Shown here: in pieces, positions 1 through 9,442 of the stretch
How positions within the stretch are numbered: the first letter of the stretch is position 1
How the letters are laid out: each line of letters starts with the position of its first letter
NCBI GenBank assembly: GCA_028335825.1
Contig: JAIOKI010000015.1
Coordinates: forward strand, 395,696-459,695
Length of the DNA stretch: 64,000 nt
Origin: Nosema muscidifuracis
Taxonomy: Eukaryota; Microsporidia; Nosematidae
Reading direction: 5' to 3'
The notes under the pieces: generated by a model
Database searches by the model: none
What the model was told of the DNA's origin: nothing
What the model saw: the letters and a program-made list of their open reading frames with translations, nothing else
Translations under genes and position numbers: made by a program

Positions 1-870
1 TGATACAGTAAATGTAACAAAAGAAGCCCAGAAAATACTTTTATCTTTCAATTTATCAAAATAACATTCTTTAAGCCATCTGTTTGTTTTAATATTCCAT
101 CCTTGTGATAAATCTTTAATAGATCTTGCTGTTTCTACTTCGAAAAATTTAATATTCAACATATCATTAAATCCTTGTAAAAGATAACATCCATTAGAAT
201 AATGCCATACAAAGTAAAATTTACATCTTTGTCCTAAATTAAAGAAATACATATTTAACAATTTATGACCTAAATTAATATTAGGATCATAAAGAATATC
301 CATAGGATAATATCCTTGGAAAAATTTAACTAAAACAAGAAAAATAAAAGATACACCTAAAGTGGGTAAAGGACTAGAAATTTCTGTAGGATAAGGAGTT
401 TCTACAAATTCAAGGAAGGTACATGTAGGACCAAGTATTAATCCAGGCATAAATAGAAGATATCCAATAACATCAGAAATTTTATGTTTTTTTCTATCAA
501 ATTCTTTTCCAAGATATGACATCTTTATAGTTGTAAGCATAAGAACTCCTGAGACATCACAAGTACCAACAATCTTTGGTTCGAAATCTTTACCTTTCAA
601 TTTAAAAATATATAAAATAAGGAAATTTACTACAGTAAGAGGATATTCTTTTAAATGAAATATAAATAACAAACTTAAGTTGATAATTAAAGTTGTACAT
701 ACATAAGCCATTTGTAAATAATCAAAGGTGATGTATAATATTATAAAAGAACAAAGAGTATGTAAATATCCTGTACGCTTTTTAAGAGTTGCACTAAATA
801 TCAATGTAAGAATTATAGCTATAACAAAACGTATTTCTGAAGGTGTCATGTAATTCAAGAGATTTATCAT
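1..870 (-). CDS. MBOAT-family lysophospholipid acyltransferase (partial, 3' end outside window)
   Basis: Open for 290 codons from an ATG at 870 to the left edge, so the C-terminus is missing. The protein is a chain of hydrophobic segments, as expected for a membrane-bound O-acyltransferase of the ER. Near the edge it carries the motif GWNIKTNRWLKECYF, which fits the conserved W-N-x(5)-W-L signature holding the active-site Asn of Ale1/LPCAT-type enzymes that re-acylate lysophospholipids. The catalytic His would lie beyond the window. A GPTCTFLEF stretch also fits the family. It is divergent from the SEC5 gene with about 250 bp between them. No CCC/GGG block was found at this start. The family call is firm; the exact substrate is inference. 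Confidence 0.8.
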   Translation of the reverse strand, partial: MINLLNYMTPSEIRFVIAIILTLIFSATLKKRTGYLHTLCSFIILYITFDYLQMAYVCTTLIINLSLLFIFHLKEYPLTVVNFLILYIFKLKGKDFEPKIVGTCDVSGVLMLTTIKMSYLGKEFDRKKHKISDVIGYLLFMPGLILGPTCTFLEFVETPYPTEISSPLPTLGVSFIFLVLVKFFQGYYPMDILYDPNINLGHKLLNMYFFNLGQRCKFYFVWHYSNGCYLLQGFNDMLNIKFFEVETARSIKDLSQGWNIKTNRWLKECYFDKLKDKSIFWASFVTFTVS

Positions 871-1118
871 TTATTTATTTATTTGTTTATTATTTTTAGA
901 TTTTATTTATTCATAAAACAAATGAAAACATCAAAATTAAATAATTATGAATAAGTCTTTGATATAATTTAAATAATATGATGTAATATTAAGTTTTTGA
1001 TATAATAAAATTAATATAAATAATGAATAAGCCTTTGATATAATATAAAGTAATAATAAGAATAATATTAAATTATGAATATTAAAAGAATTTTATTCAC
1101 TCTTTTTTTAACCCATTT
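871..1118. other. Divergent intergenic spacer with short direct repeats
   Basis: AT-rich spacer between two divergent genes. A roughly 20-bp phrase (TGAATAAGYCTTTGATATAAT) occurs near 949 and again near 1024, with a shorter relative between. No gene is visible. It probably contains both promoters. Confidence 0.5.
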
Positions 1119-2576
1119 ATGCATAATTCAAACCCTGAAGAAAAAAAAACTTTAGATAAAAAATTTGATGTACTTAATGTAATTAATAAAACTTATGCTG
1201 ATAGTTCAGAATACGATTTAAATGATACATTAATATATCTTAGTAAAAGTATATCACAAACTAAATTAAAAAATAAAGATTTAGTAAAATCAAATTTTAG
1301 TAAATTTGTAGAATGTCGAATAGTTTTAGAAGAAATATTAGAAGATATTAAAAACAAAGGATTAGATAAAGATTTTTCATCTGATATTTTTCTTAATATT
1401 AAATATGTAAAATCAAAATTTAAAAAAGTAAATAAAGAAGATGATGTTAATCGAGAAAGAAAAATAATTATAATGAACAAATATAAAACACTTTTTAATA
1501 TTAAAGCTCTTTTACAGAGTAATATAAAAAATTCAGAAAGATTTGTTGATATTTATAAAATAGGTAAATTACAATACGAAGAAGTAAAAAATTCAAAATT
1601 TATTCAAAATATTTGGGATTCAATTAAAGATATTAGAAATCTTTTTTTAGAAAAGTTATATAACCAAATAATTAATGAAAATAAGAATTATATGGAAATT
1701 CTTTACGTTTTTGATTTATATTTCCAAATTGATGAGAATAAAACAGATAGAAAAATTATGAATACATTATTAGTAAATTTTAAAGAAAAATGTTTGGATA
1801 TTCCTTTTCAAAATAAAGGAATATTTTTAAAAGAAATTAATTATTTCTTTTTAAAAACAATAATACATTTGGATAAAGAATTACAAAAAGAAGCAGTAAT
1901 TTATCTTTTTAAAAAAGTTAGAATTATTTTTAGTAATTCAAATTATGAATTTATTAAGATATGGTTAATCAAATACAAGACTTTATTATTATGTGATATA
2001 GATTTAGAAGTAAGAAGTGTTTATAATTCAAATTTAAAATCTATAAAAAAAGATGTAATTAATAATTTACTTGATAAAGATAATCTTTACGAAAACTATA
2101 AAAAATTAGAAAAATTATTAGAGAATGACGAGATTTATTTATTAAACCAAAAACTTTTACAAGTTATTGAAACTGAATCAAAGAATATAAATTTAGATAA
2201 TAGCGAACAAATTAAAAAATATTTTAATGAGTTAGACAAATTTGATGAATATTTGAAAGATGATCGAGATGATTTTTATGATTTAAAAAGAAGAATATTA
2301 AATACTGAACTAAAAAAACAAATAAAAAAATTATCTACATTTTTAATTAAGAATAATAATAAACAGAAGAAACTTATGGAGATTCTTAGAGTAGTGGATA
2401 AATTACCAAATTTTTATGAAATTATTGTTAAAGGAATTCTTCCTATAATAGAAAATAATAAATGTTTATTGTATTATGTAGCACATATTTTAAAAATTGA
2501 ATCTCCTAATTTAAATATTCAACAAGAGAGTGAAGTTGATTCTATGAAAAAACAATTTGGATTTTTAATTAAATAA
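1119..2576 (+). CDS. SEC5: Exocyst complex component Sec5-like protein
   Basis: 485 residues, almost wholly alpha-helical and lysine-rich. Residues about 55-75 (LVKSNFSKFVECRIVLEEIL) match the Sec5/EXOC2 pattern in which a segment beginning LVxENFDKFV lies near the N-terminus. It is followed by a KYKTLFNI...NI region and a Y-E-x-V-K segment (about residues 120-160) that fit the next conserved Sec5 block. Sec5 is part of the exocyst, which tethers secretory vesicles to the plasma membrane. Yeast Sec5 is about twice as long, so this would be a reduced microsporidian version. CCC at 1112-1114, four bases before the ATG, supports the start. Identification is from pattern memory, not a search; another helical tethering subunit is the main alternative. 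Confidence 0.62.
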   Translation: MHNSNPEEKKTLDKKFDVLNVINKTYADSSEYDLNDTLIYLSKSISQTKLKNKDLVKSNFSKFVECRIVLEEILEDIKNKGLDKDFSSDIFLNIKYVKSKFKKVNKEDDVNRERKIIIMNKYKTLFNIKALLQSNIKNSERFVDIYKIGKLQYEEVKNSKFIQNIWDSIKDIRNLFLEKLYNQIINENKNYMEILYVFDLYFQIDENKTDRKIMNTLLVNFKEKCLDIPFQNKGIFLKEINYFFLKTIIHLDKELQKEAVIYLFKKVRIIFSNSNYEFIKIWLIKYKTLLLCDIDLEVRSVYNSNLKSIKKDVINNLLDKDNLYENYKKLEKLLENDEIYLLNQKLLQVIETESKNINLDNSEQIKKYFNELDKFDEYLKDDRDDFYDLKRRILNTELKKQIKKLSTFLIKNNNKQKKLMEILRVVDKLPNFYEIIVKGILPIIENNKCLLYYVAHILKIESPNLNIQQESEVDSMKKQFGFLIK

Positions 2577-2946
2577 TATATTTAATTAAATATATTATTT
2601 AATTAATAGGTTATGATTTTATAAGACTTTTTTTATAATATAGTTTAGTAAATTAATAGGTTATATTTTATAAAACTTTTTTATAATATAGTTTATTTAT
2701 ATATAGAATATTACTATTTAATAATATATTAAAAGACTAATATTTATAAATAGAAGATTAATCTTCAATAAGTATAATATATAAAAGACTAATATTTATA
2801 AATAGAAGATTAATATTTAATAAGTTATAATATAAAAAAATAATAGTCTTTGATATAAACTATGACCTATTAATTAAAGAATTTATAATATATTGAAAAA
2901 CTCTTATTTATAAATATTATTATATAAAAATTTCTATTTTAATAAG
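2577..2946. repeat. Intergenic spacer with two short direct-repeat pairs
   Basis: Convergent-side spacer of 370 bp. A unit beginning TAATAGGTTAT and ending ATAATATAGTTTA is present twice (about 2605-2692). A 32-bp unit starting AAAAGACTAATATTTATAAA occurs at 2731-2762 and 2783-2814. No coding content seen. Confidence 0.6.
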
Positions 2947-3336
2947 TCATATTTTTCCATCATAAACTTTTTTACAATTTTCATTTAGTTTTTCACTCTT
3001 TTCTTTGTATTTTTTACGTGGATTAGATCCTTTAATTTTTTTATGTTTCTTTTTTGATATATCACTTAATAATCTTTTACTAGTGTCAAAATCTTTAATA
3101 TTTTTCAATTTTCCAATATCTTTTTCCATTTCAGTAAATTTTCGTAATAAATTAGTAATTCTAATAAGTTTTTTTAAAATATCTTCATTCTCATTATCTT
3201 TATACAAAATTAAACACATTTGGTATATTTGTAGTAACTCTAATTTTACTTGTAAAAATTCTTCATCTTTTTGATCTTTTAAATTATTAATTTCTCGTTT
3301 TATTTCTTGATTATCTGTAATGTATAAATCTTTCAT
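2947..3336 (-). CDS. Short Sas10/C1D-domain protein (Utp3/Lcp5-like)
   Basis: 129 residues. An N-terminal helical part (about 25-75, with VKLELLQIYQ ... LIRITNLLRKF) fits the Sas10/Utp3/C1D fold. The basic tail contains RLLSDISKKKHKK then GSNPRKKYKEKSEK, matching the NPRxKxxxKxEK signature of the Sas10 C-terminal domain. Proteins of this family act in the small-subunit processome (Sas10/Utp3, Lcp5) or with the nuclear exosome (C1D). At 129 residues it is far shorter than Sas10, so both domains would be nearly fused without a linker. GGG at 3342-3344 on the plus strand reads as CCC just upstream of its ATG. The neighbouring small gene is divergent, 92 bp away. Which family member it represents is uncertain. 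Confidence 0.6.
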   Translation of the reverse strand: MKDLYITDNQEIKREINNLKDQKDEEFLQVKLELLQIYQMCLILYKDNENEDILKKLIRITNLLRKFTEMEKDIGKLKNIKDFDTSKRLLSDISKKKHKKIKGSNPRKKYKEKSEKLNENCKKVYDGKI

Positions 3337-3428
3337 AATATGGGTTAAAAAAAATATTCAGTTTACTAAGTCTTTTTTTAGAAAGATTTTTTGATAATTA
3401 AATTTCAAATATTTCTAATTAAGGGGTG

Positions 3429-3623
3429 ATGGCTAAGAAATATTTTTTGTTGGATACTGAAGATGATTTTGTATCTTTATATGAAGATAAGGTTTGTATA
3501 ATTGAATCTTCTACAAAGAAATATAAAATTAAACAAGTTCTTCATTCTAATACTTTTATATTGAATGATGGAGAAAGTAATGTAAAAATTGATGGATATT
3601 TAGAATTAGAAGAAATTAATTAA
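3429..3623 (+). CDS. Small conserved-looking protein of unknown function
   Basis: 64 residues. The start is the ATG at 3429; a GTG three bases earlier is in frame but is part of the upstream GGGG block (3423-3426), the microsporidian start signal. Sequence begins MAKKYFLLDTEDDF and is acidic with alternating hydrophobics (CIIESS, YKIKQVL, FILNDG), suggesting a small beta-rich domain. No signal peptide, no membrane segment and no metal-binding motif. I do not recognise the family. The start signal, the codon pattern and the position between two core genes make it likely real. Confidence 0.7.
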   Translation: MAKKYFLLDTEDDFVSLYEDKVCIIESSTKKYKIKQVLHSNTFILNDGESNVKIDGYLELEEIN

Positions 3624-3985
3624 AATCTTCTGAATGATCTTATAATTTATATTAAATTAAATTATCTAATATGATATTTTTTTAAAGATATCTCTATATG
3701 ATTGATAATAATAAAAGATATCGCTTTATGTTTGATATTTTTTTGAAGACGTTTCTTTATGTTTGATATTTAATAAATCATTTCCATAAAAAAACACCTT
3801 TCAAGAGATCATCTCCATAAGAAAATCATTCTCTATAAGAAATTATTCTTCAAATAAAATACACTCCTCTATAAGAAATTATTTTCTCTAAATAAAATAC
3901 TCTCCTCTATGCTTGATTTTCTAAACAAAATATAATCAATGCATAAATTTATAAACATTTTAAAAAATAATTCTAAAACCCCAAC
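3624..3985. repeat. Spacer with degenerate short tandem repeats
   Basis: 362 bp upstream of the symplekin gene. Two families of degenerate repeats are visible: AAGATATC/GACGTTTCTTTATGTTTGATAT units (about 3680-3780) and CTCTATAAGAAATTATT...AAATAAAATAC units (about 3830-3915). No coding content. Confidence 0.55.
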
Positions 3986-5722
3986 ATGAATGAAATAAAA
4001 AATAAATTATTAGGAACTCCTTTAGAAAGTAATCTTGCTTTATTATTCTTCTATTATCATCAGATGAACCCTATGGAAGTAATGTACTTTTGGAATAATA
4101 TAATAAAACTCTTGAATGAAGATACTGTAGTTCTAGTATTAGGTTTTGTTCTGGATCTTCAAGACAGTTCTGTAGTCTTTCCAAGATATGCCCAAAAATC
4201 TTTAAATTTTCATATTCATCAAGTTAACAAAAAGATTGCAAAATTACTTCCAAGACATTTTTCGTTTTATTTGAAAAATTTAAAATTATTTAAATTTGCT
4301 AAAGAATCTAAAAATGTAGAAATTAAAGAAAAAGAATTTGATAGTCAAGCATATTTTTTAAATTATCTTTATGATCTACTAGTTAGAACTCCTACTGTAG
4401 AAATAACAAATGCAATTGAAAATTATTATAATTTAGGTGTAGTTCAAAACATAGAAGTAGATTTAACAAAAAAATTATTAAACTCCATTCAAAAAATTGA
4501 TACAAAATATAAAAATAAGTATATTAAATATATATGTAGTATTCTTAGTAACCCTAGTGATATAATAGAATATATTTATTATACATGTAATGAAAAAGAT
4601 TCTGAGTTAATCTTTGAATACATCTATCTATATAATAAACAGCTTTACACAGACATATTAAATGTAATTTATGATAATAGGAAATATTATAGACTTGAAA
4701 TTATTCAAACTTTGATAGATTTAGAGATTGAAAAATTTAATTTTAGGGATGATAATTTGGAGATAATAAAATATCTTCTTATAAATAAGCCAATATATTT
4801 AAATGAGATTTATGAAGTTTTAAATACAAAAATTAGTAAAAGAAATCTTGTAGGAATATTTATAGACAATTATGATATTCTTAAAGATTTTAAATTTAAT
4901 TTTAATTTTGATGAATTAATAACGATCACAAGTAAAAAACCACAAGTTATTTATAATTTATATGAAATTATACAAACTGATGATCAAAGACAAACTGTTT
5001 ACAATTTATTTAAAACTTTAGATGAAGATTTAATAGTAAAATTTCTTGAAAAAAATAACGATCTTGATTTAATTTCCTATATTTTAACAAATAGACAACT
5101 TAAATTTAACCTTAAAGATTATATAGTAGAAAAACACAAGAATAATACCAGATTTGTATATAAATTATTTATTTATCTTGATAAATCAGAAGTACAGAGT
5201 CATATTGATAATTTATTAGTAGACAAAAAATCTTTAGAATATTTTTTATTAGTACTTAAACCTACCGATATACTTGTACATGCTCATGAAATGATAGATA
5301 TATTAAAAGGAATGCGAATTATTGATTTATGTATAGCTTCACCTGGATTTAATGAGAATGATTTTATATTTACATTGAATATTGTTGCAGATTCTATGCC
5401 TCAATTAATTATTAGAACTTTAATACTTACTCTAAAAAAATATCCTCATCTTAAAAATTTTACAGTCAGTTATTTGTTTAAAATGATAAACAAAAATGCT
5501 TTAAATAATCCGAAATTTAAGATTGGAATAATAAAATGTATGGAAATAATTGGATCAGCAGCTATTGATATTATAGCTAGTTTATCTGAGGAAAGAATGA
5601 TTAATATATTAAAAAACAGTTCTGTTCTTAGAAAATTATCATGCGAAGCAGTATATAAACACGAAAATAGATTTAAGAAAGATCTCAATGTATTAAGAAA
5701 TGTAATAAGGAATAATTTTTAG
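3986..5722 (+). CDS. PTA1: Symplekin/Pta1 mRNA 3'-end processing scaffold
   Basis: 578-residue helical-repeat protein. The C-terminal ~120 residues (about 455-575) match the symplekin C-terminal domain: MPQLIIRTLILTLKKYPHL, then FKMINKNAL, then PKFKIGIIKCMEI and VLRKLSCEAV correspond block by block to MRTVIQALTLYPRL, LQRLIQKQVW, PKVWEGFIKCC and PELRQPLLEHV of animal symplekin. Symplekin/Pta1 is the scaffold of the cleavage and polyadenylation factor in the nucleus. It is shorter than yeast Pta1 (785 aa) and animal symplekin (about 1270 aa). CCCC at 3979-3982 precedes the ATG. The last codons and stop lie inside a sequence that is duplicated immediately downstream. Confidence 0.8.
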   Translation: MNEIKNKLLGTPLESNLALLFFYYHQMNPMEVMYFWNNIIKLLNEDTVVLVLGFVLDLQDSSVVFPRYAQKSLNFHIHQVNKKIAKLLPRHFSFYLKNLKLFKFAKESKNVEIKEKEFDSQAYFLNYLYDLLVRTPTVEITNAIENYYNLGVVQNIEVDLTKKLLNSIQKIDTKYKNKYIKYICSILSNPSDIIEYIYYTCNEKDSELIFEYIYLYNKQLYTDILNVIYDNRKYYRLEIIQTLIDLEIEKFNFRDDNLEIIKYLLINKPIYLNEIYEVLNTKISKRNLVGIFIDNYDILKDFKFNFNFDELITITSKKPQVIYNLYEIIQTDDQRQTVYNLFKTLDEDLIVKFLEKNNDLDLISYILTNRQLKFNLKDYIVEKHKNNTRFVYKLFIYLDKSEVQSHIDNLLVDKKSLEYFLLVLKPTDILVHAHEMIDILKGMRIIDLCIASPGFNENDFIFTLNIVADSMPQLIIRTLILTLKKYPHLKNFTVSYLFKMINKNALNNPKFKIGIIKCMEIIGSAAIDIIASLSEERMINILKNSSVLRKLSCEAVYKHENRFKKDLNVLRNVIRNNF

Positions 5723-5815
5723 ATCAATTAAAAGTAAGGCATTTTTAATTTATTTTTTATAGAATTATGATTAGGAATAATTTTTAGATCAATTAAAAGT
5801 AAGGCATTTTAATTT
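5704..5815. repeat. Tandem duplication of the symplekin gene's 3' end
   Basis: The stretch containing the last few codons and stop of the symplekin gene plus about 25 bp of 3' flank (AGGAATAATTTTTAGATCAA onwards, about 5708-5750) recurs almost unchanged about 65 bp later (about 5773-5815). The second copy is outside the gene. Confidence 0.8.
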
Positions 5816-5820
5816 TTATA

Positions 5821-6015
5821 AAAAATCTTATTTGCTTGAGAATTGAAATTTAAATATTTTACACCTTTAATTTAATGAATTAATAAATGTGATTTATCTA
5901 TAAAGATCTTATTTGCTTAAGGATTTAAATTTAAATATTTTACACCTTTAATTTAATGAATTAATAAATTTGATTTATCTATAAAAATCTTATTTGCTTA
6001 AGGATTGAAATTTTA
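5821..6015. repeat. 81-bp tandem repeat, about 2.4 copies
   Basis: A unit starting AAAATCTTATTTGCTT and containing TACACCTTTAATTTAATGAA recurs with a period of 81 bases (equivalent positions 5826, 5907, 5988). Copies differ by single bases. It fills the spacer between the convergent symplekin and arrestin-like genes. Confidence 0.85.
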
Positions 6016-6106
6016 AGAGATAAAATATTATAATGACGTCATAATTAATAAAATTATTTGAGATGAAGTTTTTTTTTTCATTTATAATAAAAATTTATTT
6101 TAAAAT

Positions 6107-7066
6107 TCAATTTAATACAAAAAACTTTTCTTCAAATCTCTCACCTTCTAAAACATCAATATTCTCTAAATCGGGTAATATATTCTTTTTTTTGACCACA
6201 TGTAAATATTTCTTAATCCTTATAGGAGAGCTATTGGCAAATGACATATTAATAAACATAAGGATTTTTAGACTAAAAGAATCTTCATTGGCACAGGTAG
6301 GTGTATTAGAAGGAATTCTTAAGTTCATACTAAAATTCTTTTTATCCATTACAGCATTCCCACCTGCTACATATTTAGTTCTAATAAAATTTAATTCAGG
6401 TGTTTGTACTGTCAACACTTCATACAAATTACATTCTACATTTTTTACCTGTTTACAAAGACTTTTTTTCATATGAATGTCTAAACATAATTGGTCACCA
6501 GAAAAAAACACTTTTTTGTTTAAATAAAATCTAATAGTATAAGTCCTATAAAGAAGACACATTATAGTAGACATTTCTATTTTAGTCTGAAAATAATCAG
6601 TTTTATCTTGTGTTTCTACTATTTGTATCTCCTTATTAGTCAATAAAATGGGTTCATATGCACCAATTAAAAAAAGTGAACTCGTCAAACAGTACGAATT
6701 TACGATATTAACAAGGTAGTCAAAATAAATTCCCTTAATTTCACTCGTTGAACTGTCTATATTTTTCAAACAAAATTTAAATGGGAAAAGATGTGCACCA
6801 CTAGATATTTCTTCAGAAGACCCATTCGAGTTATACAATTCAAAATCATAAGAATATTCTATATTCTTCTTCGATAATCTCACTCCTTTTGGCCCACCTG
6901 GACTTTCTATCTTACACACATCTATTGCTCTATTTTTTGTAAAATTTAAACATATTTTTCTAATATTAAGAGGTACACGTGACTTTACGGATACATGGCC
7001 TGTTATAAAATCGTCAGATTCATATAAATCTTTGTCTAGTACAATTTTTAGACTGGTATCGTCCAT
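6107..7066 (-). CDS. Arrestin-fold protein
   Basis: 319 residues, beta-rich throughout. The opening MDDTSLKIVLDKDLYESDDF-ITGHVSV resembles the first strands of arrestin-N domains ('v.Ld...y..Gd.v.G.v.v'). SGAHLFPFKFCL and the following EIKGIYFDYLVNIV fit the 'G.h.fPF.f.LP ... G.i.Y.v.a' core. A second half with SGDQLCLDIHM and an IRTKYVAGG strand fits an arrestin-C domain. Proteins of this class (arrestin-related adaptors, Vps26) recruit ubiquitin ligases or coat complexes to membrane cargo. No PY motif is evident, so a retromer Vps26-like role is not excluded. No CCC/GGG block was seen; the upstream sequence is AAGGAGTT. Confidence 0.7.
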   Translation of the reverse strand: MDDTSLKIVLDKDLYESDDFITGHVSVKSRVPLNIRKICLNFTKNRAIDVCKIESPGGPKGVRLSKKNIEYSYDFELYNSNGSSEEISSGAHLFPFKFCLKNIDSSTSEIKGIYFDYLVNIVNSYCLTSSLFLIGAYEPILLTNKEIQIVETQDKTDYFQTKIEMSTIMCLLYRTYTIRFYLNKKVFFSGDQLCLDIHMKKSLCKQVKNVECNLYEVLTVQTPELNFIRTKYVAGGNAVMDKKNFSMNLRIPSNTPTCANEDSFSLKILMFINMSFANSSPIRIKKYLHVVKKKNILPDLENIDVLEGERFEEKFFVLN

Positions 7067-7141
7067 AACTCCTTAAAATTTTTTTTTAATAAGTTTTTTT
7101 CTCCTTTAAATTAAAAAATAATTGGAGATACAAAGAATATT

Positions 7142-7846
7142 TTAATGTAAAAATTGATCAATTTGTTCAGGTGTGAGTACTTTTGTTCCTTCTTTAGTTA
7201 TAGCTGTTACTTCTACATTATAATTTGATATTTTTTCTTTCATTACTCTTGACAACATGTCTAAAATATTTCTTATTGCTGTATTTATATCAACATTTGG
7301 GTCATATTCTTGTTCAAGCATATTTTCTACAACTTCTCCACCTGATCCTATAGCCTTTGCTTGGTACTCTAAATATGAACCAGATGGATCTAAACTGAAT
7401 AATCTTGGTTCAGTATCGTAACCAATTATAAGTAGAGATACTCCAAATGGTCTACTAAATATCTTCTGAGAGCTTTCCTTTTTATCGAAATTCAAACTTA
7501 AATCAGCTAAATTTTCAAGCAATCTTTCTATTTTACAATTCTCATCGTACAAGTGTTCATGATTTATAGCAAAATCCCTCGACTTATCTACGATAGTCTT
7601 TACATCTCCTGATATTCCTGAAAATCCTAAAGAAATATGATCATAAATCTTAAAATGTTTTTTCACACTACTTGGATTCTGTAACTTAGAAATTATTTTC
7701 TTCTCTGATGCTAGTATAACATATTCTTTTGTTTTTATTCCTATAGTAGTTGTTCCTAAATTCATAGCTTTCATTGCATATTCTACTTGGTACAATCTTC
7801 CTTCAGCACTGTATGTGTTAGGATTTTGTCTAGAAACACTTGACAT
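7142..7846 (-). CDS. PUP2: 20S proteasome subunit alpha-5
   Basis: 234 residues, normal length for the family. The alpha-subunit signature YSAEGRLYQVEYAMKAMNLG is at residues about 12-31. SRPFGVSLLIIGYD, RLFSLDPSGSYLEYQAKAIG and a C-terminal NVEVTAITKEG follow in the order found in alpha-5 (PSMA5/Pup2), and the SRPFGV...DPSG combination favours alpha-5 over other alphas. Alpha subunits form the outer gating rings of the 20S core and lack the catalytic N-terminal Thr. GGG at 7852-7854 is CCC upstream of the start on this strand. About 75 bp separates it from the arrestin-like gene on the same strand. Confidence 0.93.
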   Translation of the reverse strand: MSSVSRQNPNTYSAEGRLYQVEYAMKAMNLGTTTIGIKTKEYVILASEKKIISKLQNPSSVKKHFKIYDHISLGFSGISGDVKTIVDKSRDFAINHEHLYDENCKIERLLENLADLSLNFDKKESSQKIFSRPFGVSLLIIGYDTEPRLFSLDPSGSYLEYQAKAIGSGGEVVENMLEQEYDPNVDINTAIRNILDMLSRVMKEKISNYNVEVTAITKEGTKVLTPEQIDQFLH

Positions 7847-7890
7847 TATAAGGGTCTAAAATATTTTAGATTTACTATACGAATTAATGG

Positions 7891-8030
7891 AATGTAAAAT
7901 TGTAAAGTATCATTATCTATAATGTAAAATTGTAAAGTATCATTTGCTATAATGTAAAATTGTAAAGTATCATTATCTATAATTTAAAATTGTAAAGTAT
8001 CATTAGCTATAATGTAAAATGATAAAGTTA
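7891..8030. repeat. 30-bp tandem repeat, about 4.6 copies
   Basis: Perfect period of 30 bases starting at 7891: AATGTAAAATTGTAAAGTAT followed by CATTATCTAT. Later copies vary at one or two positions. It occupies most of the 300-bp spacer between the STE24 stop and the proteasome start, so it lies in the likely promoter of the proteasome gene. Confidence 0.95.
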
Positions 8031-8146
8031 TTTTTAATTTTAAAGAATTAATGAAACAGTTGAAATACCATAAAAACCTTATTATTGTTTGCATAAATTT
8101 CTAACAGAACGGTCAATAAATAAAATTTTTAAATTTTTTATTGAAA

Positions 8147-9382
8147 TTATTTGTACAAATATTCCACTCTATTATATATTGAAGGATGCATAGCATACAA
8201 AGCATTGTACAGCCATGTTGGTTTTATATATGAGGATTCATTTACAGATATCATAAAAAGAGAATTAGCCAATTCTTCAGCAAATCCTGATTCCTTAGCA
8301 AGAAAATCAGCTGCAATTTCAGCCCTTTGTGATGACATTTTATAAAATATCAACATCCAGTCACGCAAAGAAATGAAGTAAACAATTGACAGAAGAATAA
8401 AAATAGAATCTTTTGCAACATTTTCACATTTAAAAGAGTGGGATGCTTGGTTATGTAGAAATAAAATAATTAGCAATTCGAAATAATAAATCGAAAAATA
8501 AATGGTTAACTTTTTTAGAAGACTGTGGTCTACCGCATGTCCTATTTCGTGAAGTAGAACTGAATCCTTTTGATCTTCAGGTAATTTATCGAAATCTCCG
8601 TATATTTCTATTCTTGCATCATTTTCTACTCCTACCAAAGCTGCATTTGTTTCTTTAGTAGGGTCTGTGTCTTTAAATACTTTATCTTCTAATTGAGTTT
8701 CTTCTAATTTTTCTTGTACTGATTCTGAAAATGAATCAGCAGGAATCTTCTTAAGTTTCGAAGAGAAATCATCTTCAATAAATATTTCATAGAAATTTTT
8801 CAATATCAAAGTAATATAAAATGCTAAAATAAGCTGAGCTCCAAATTTTCTCAAAAGAATGAATAATCCAATAACCACTATAGGACATAATATTGAATAT
8901 AAAATTAAATACATTCCTATCTTAGGTATAATAGATAGGTCACTTATTTTAAGATATTTATCAAGATAATCATCTAAATATAATGTAAGAAATAGAAATA
9001 CAAATATATTTGTAAAAGCCACTTGTTCTTTTGAAATGTTTCCTAATGTTTTAAAATATAAATTAATAGGTTTCTTACACAGATTATATATCCACAATCT
9101 GGTAGTATCAAATAAAATAAGAAATCCAATAAAAGTGTACAAACTGGTTATTAATAACTTATCTTTTAAAGTTGATATTCTAGAATTACAAGCATTTAAC
9201 ATGCTATTCTTATATTTCTTTTCTTCAGAAGCTAATTTATAAGTAGCTGAATCTTTTGGCACACCAAGCTCTTCATTGTTTAAATCTGTTCTAAAAAGTA
9301 TTAGAGATACTCCTTCGTATAGAAGTATTGTGATTGTTATGCCAAAGGCTATATAAAAAACAGCCGTTACTTTGTTTTTCAT
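8147..9382 (-). CDS. STE24: CAAX prenyl protease, Ste24 family
   Basis: 411 residues from the ATG at 9382. Reading could extend to a TTG at 9442, but no motif supports that. Multi-pass membrane zinc metalloprotease of the ER. The zinc site HEIGH is at residues about 278-282, the third ligand lies in SSQRAEIAADFLAKESGF (about 351-368), and the family-typical HPSIYNRVEYL is near the C-terminus. Ste24 removes the last three residues of prenylated CAAX proteins, cuts the a-factor N-terminus and clears clogged translocons. The conserved NAALVG...IEIYGDF stretch before the HEIGH site is the usual 'NAY..G......I.I.D' region. Yeast Ste24 is 453 aa, so length is near normal. No CCC/GGG block at this start. 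Confidence 0.9.
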   Translation of the reverse strand: MKNKVTAVFYIAFGITITILLYEGVSLILFRTDLNNEELGVPKDSATYKLASEEKKYKNSMLNACNSRISTLKDKLLITSLYTFIGFLILFDTTRLWIYNLCKKPINLYFKTLGNISKEQVAFTNIFVFLFLTLYLDDYLDKYLKISDLSIIPKIGMYLILYSILCPIVVIGLFILLRKFGAQLILAFYITLILKNFYEIFIEDDFSSKLKKIPADSFSESVQEKLEETQLEDKVFKDTDPTKETNAALVGVENDARIEIYGDFDKLPEDQKDSVLLHEIGHAVDHSLLKKLTIYFSIYYFELLIILFLHNQASHSFKCENVAKDSIFILLSIVYFISLRDWMLIFYKMSSQRAEIAADFLAKESGFAEELANSLFMISVNESSYIKPTWLYNALYAMHPSIYNRVEYLYK

Positions 9383-9442
9383 GTTTTTAATATTTTTAGT
9401 GAATAAAAAGTTATAAAATAGATTTGTTACATTGACAACCAA

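Noticed and set aside
6063-6476. 137-codon plus-strand frame
   Set aside because: Antisense shadow of the arrestin-fold gene; rich in Phe/Ile/Leu/Ser as expected of reversed coding sequence.
9383-9442. 20-residue N-terminal extension of the Ste24 protein from a TTG
   Set aside because: Non-ATG start, no start motif; the ATG at 9382 gives a family-like N-terminal membrane segment.
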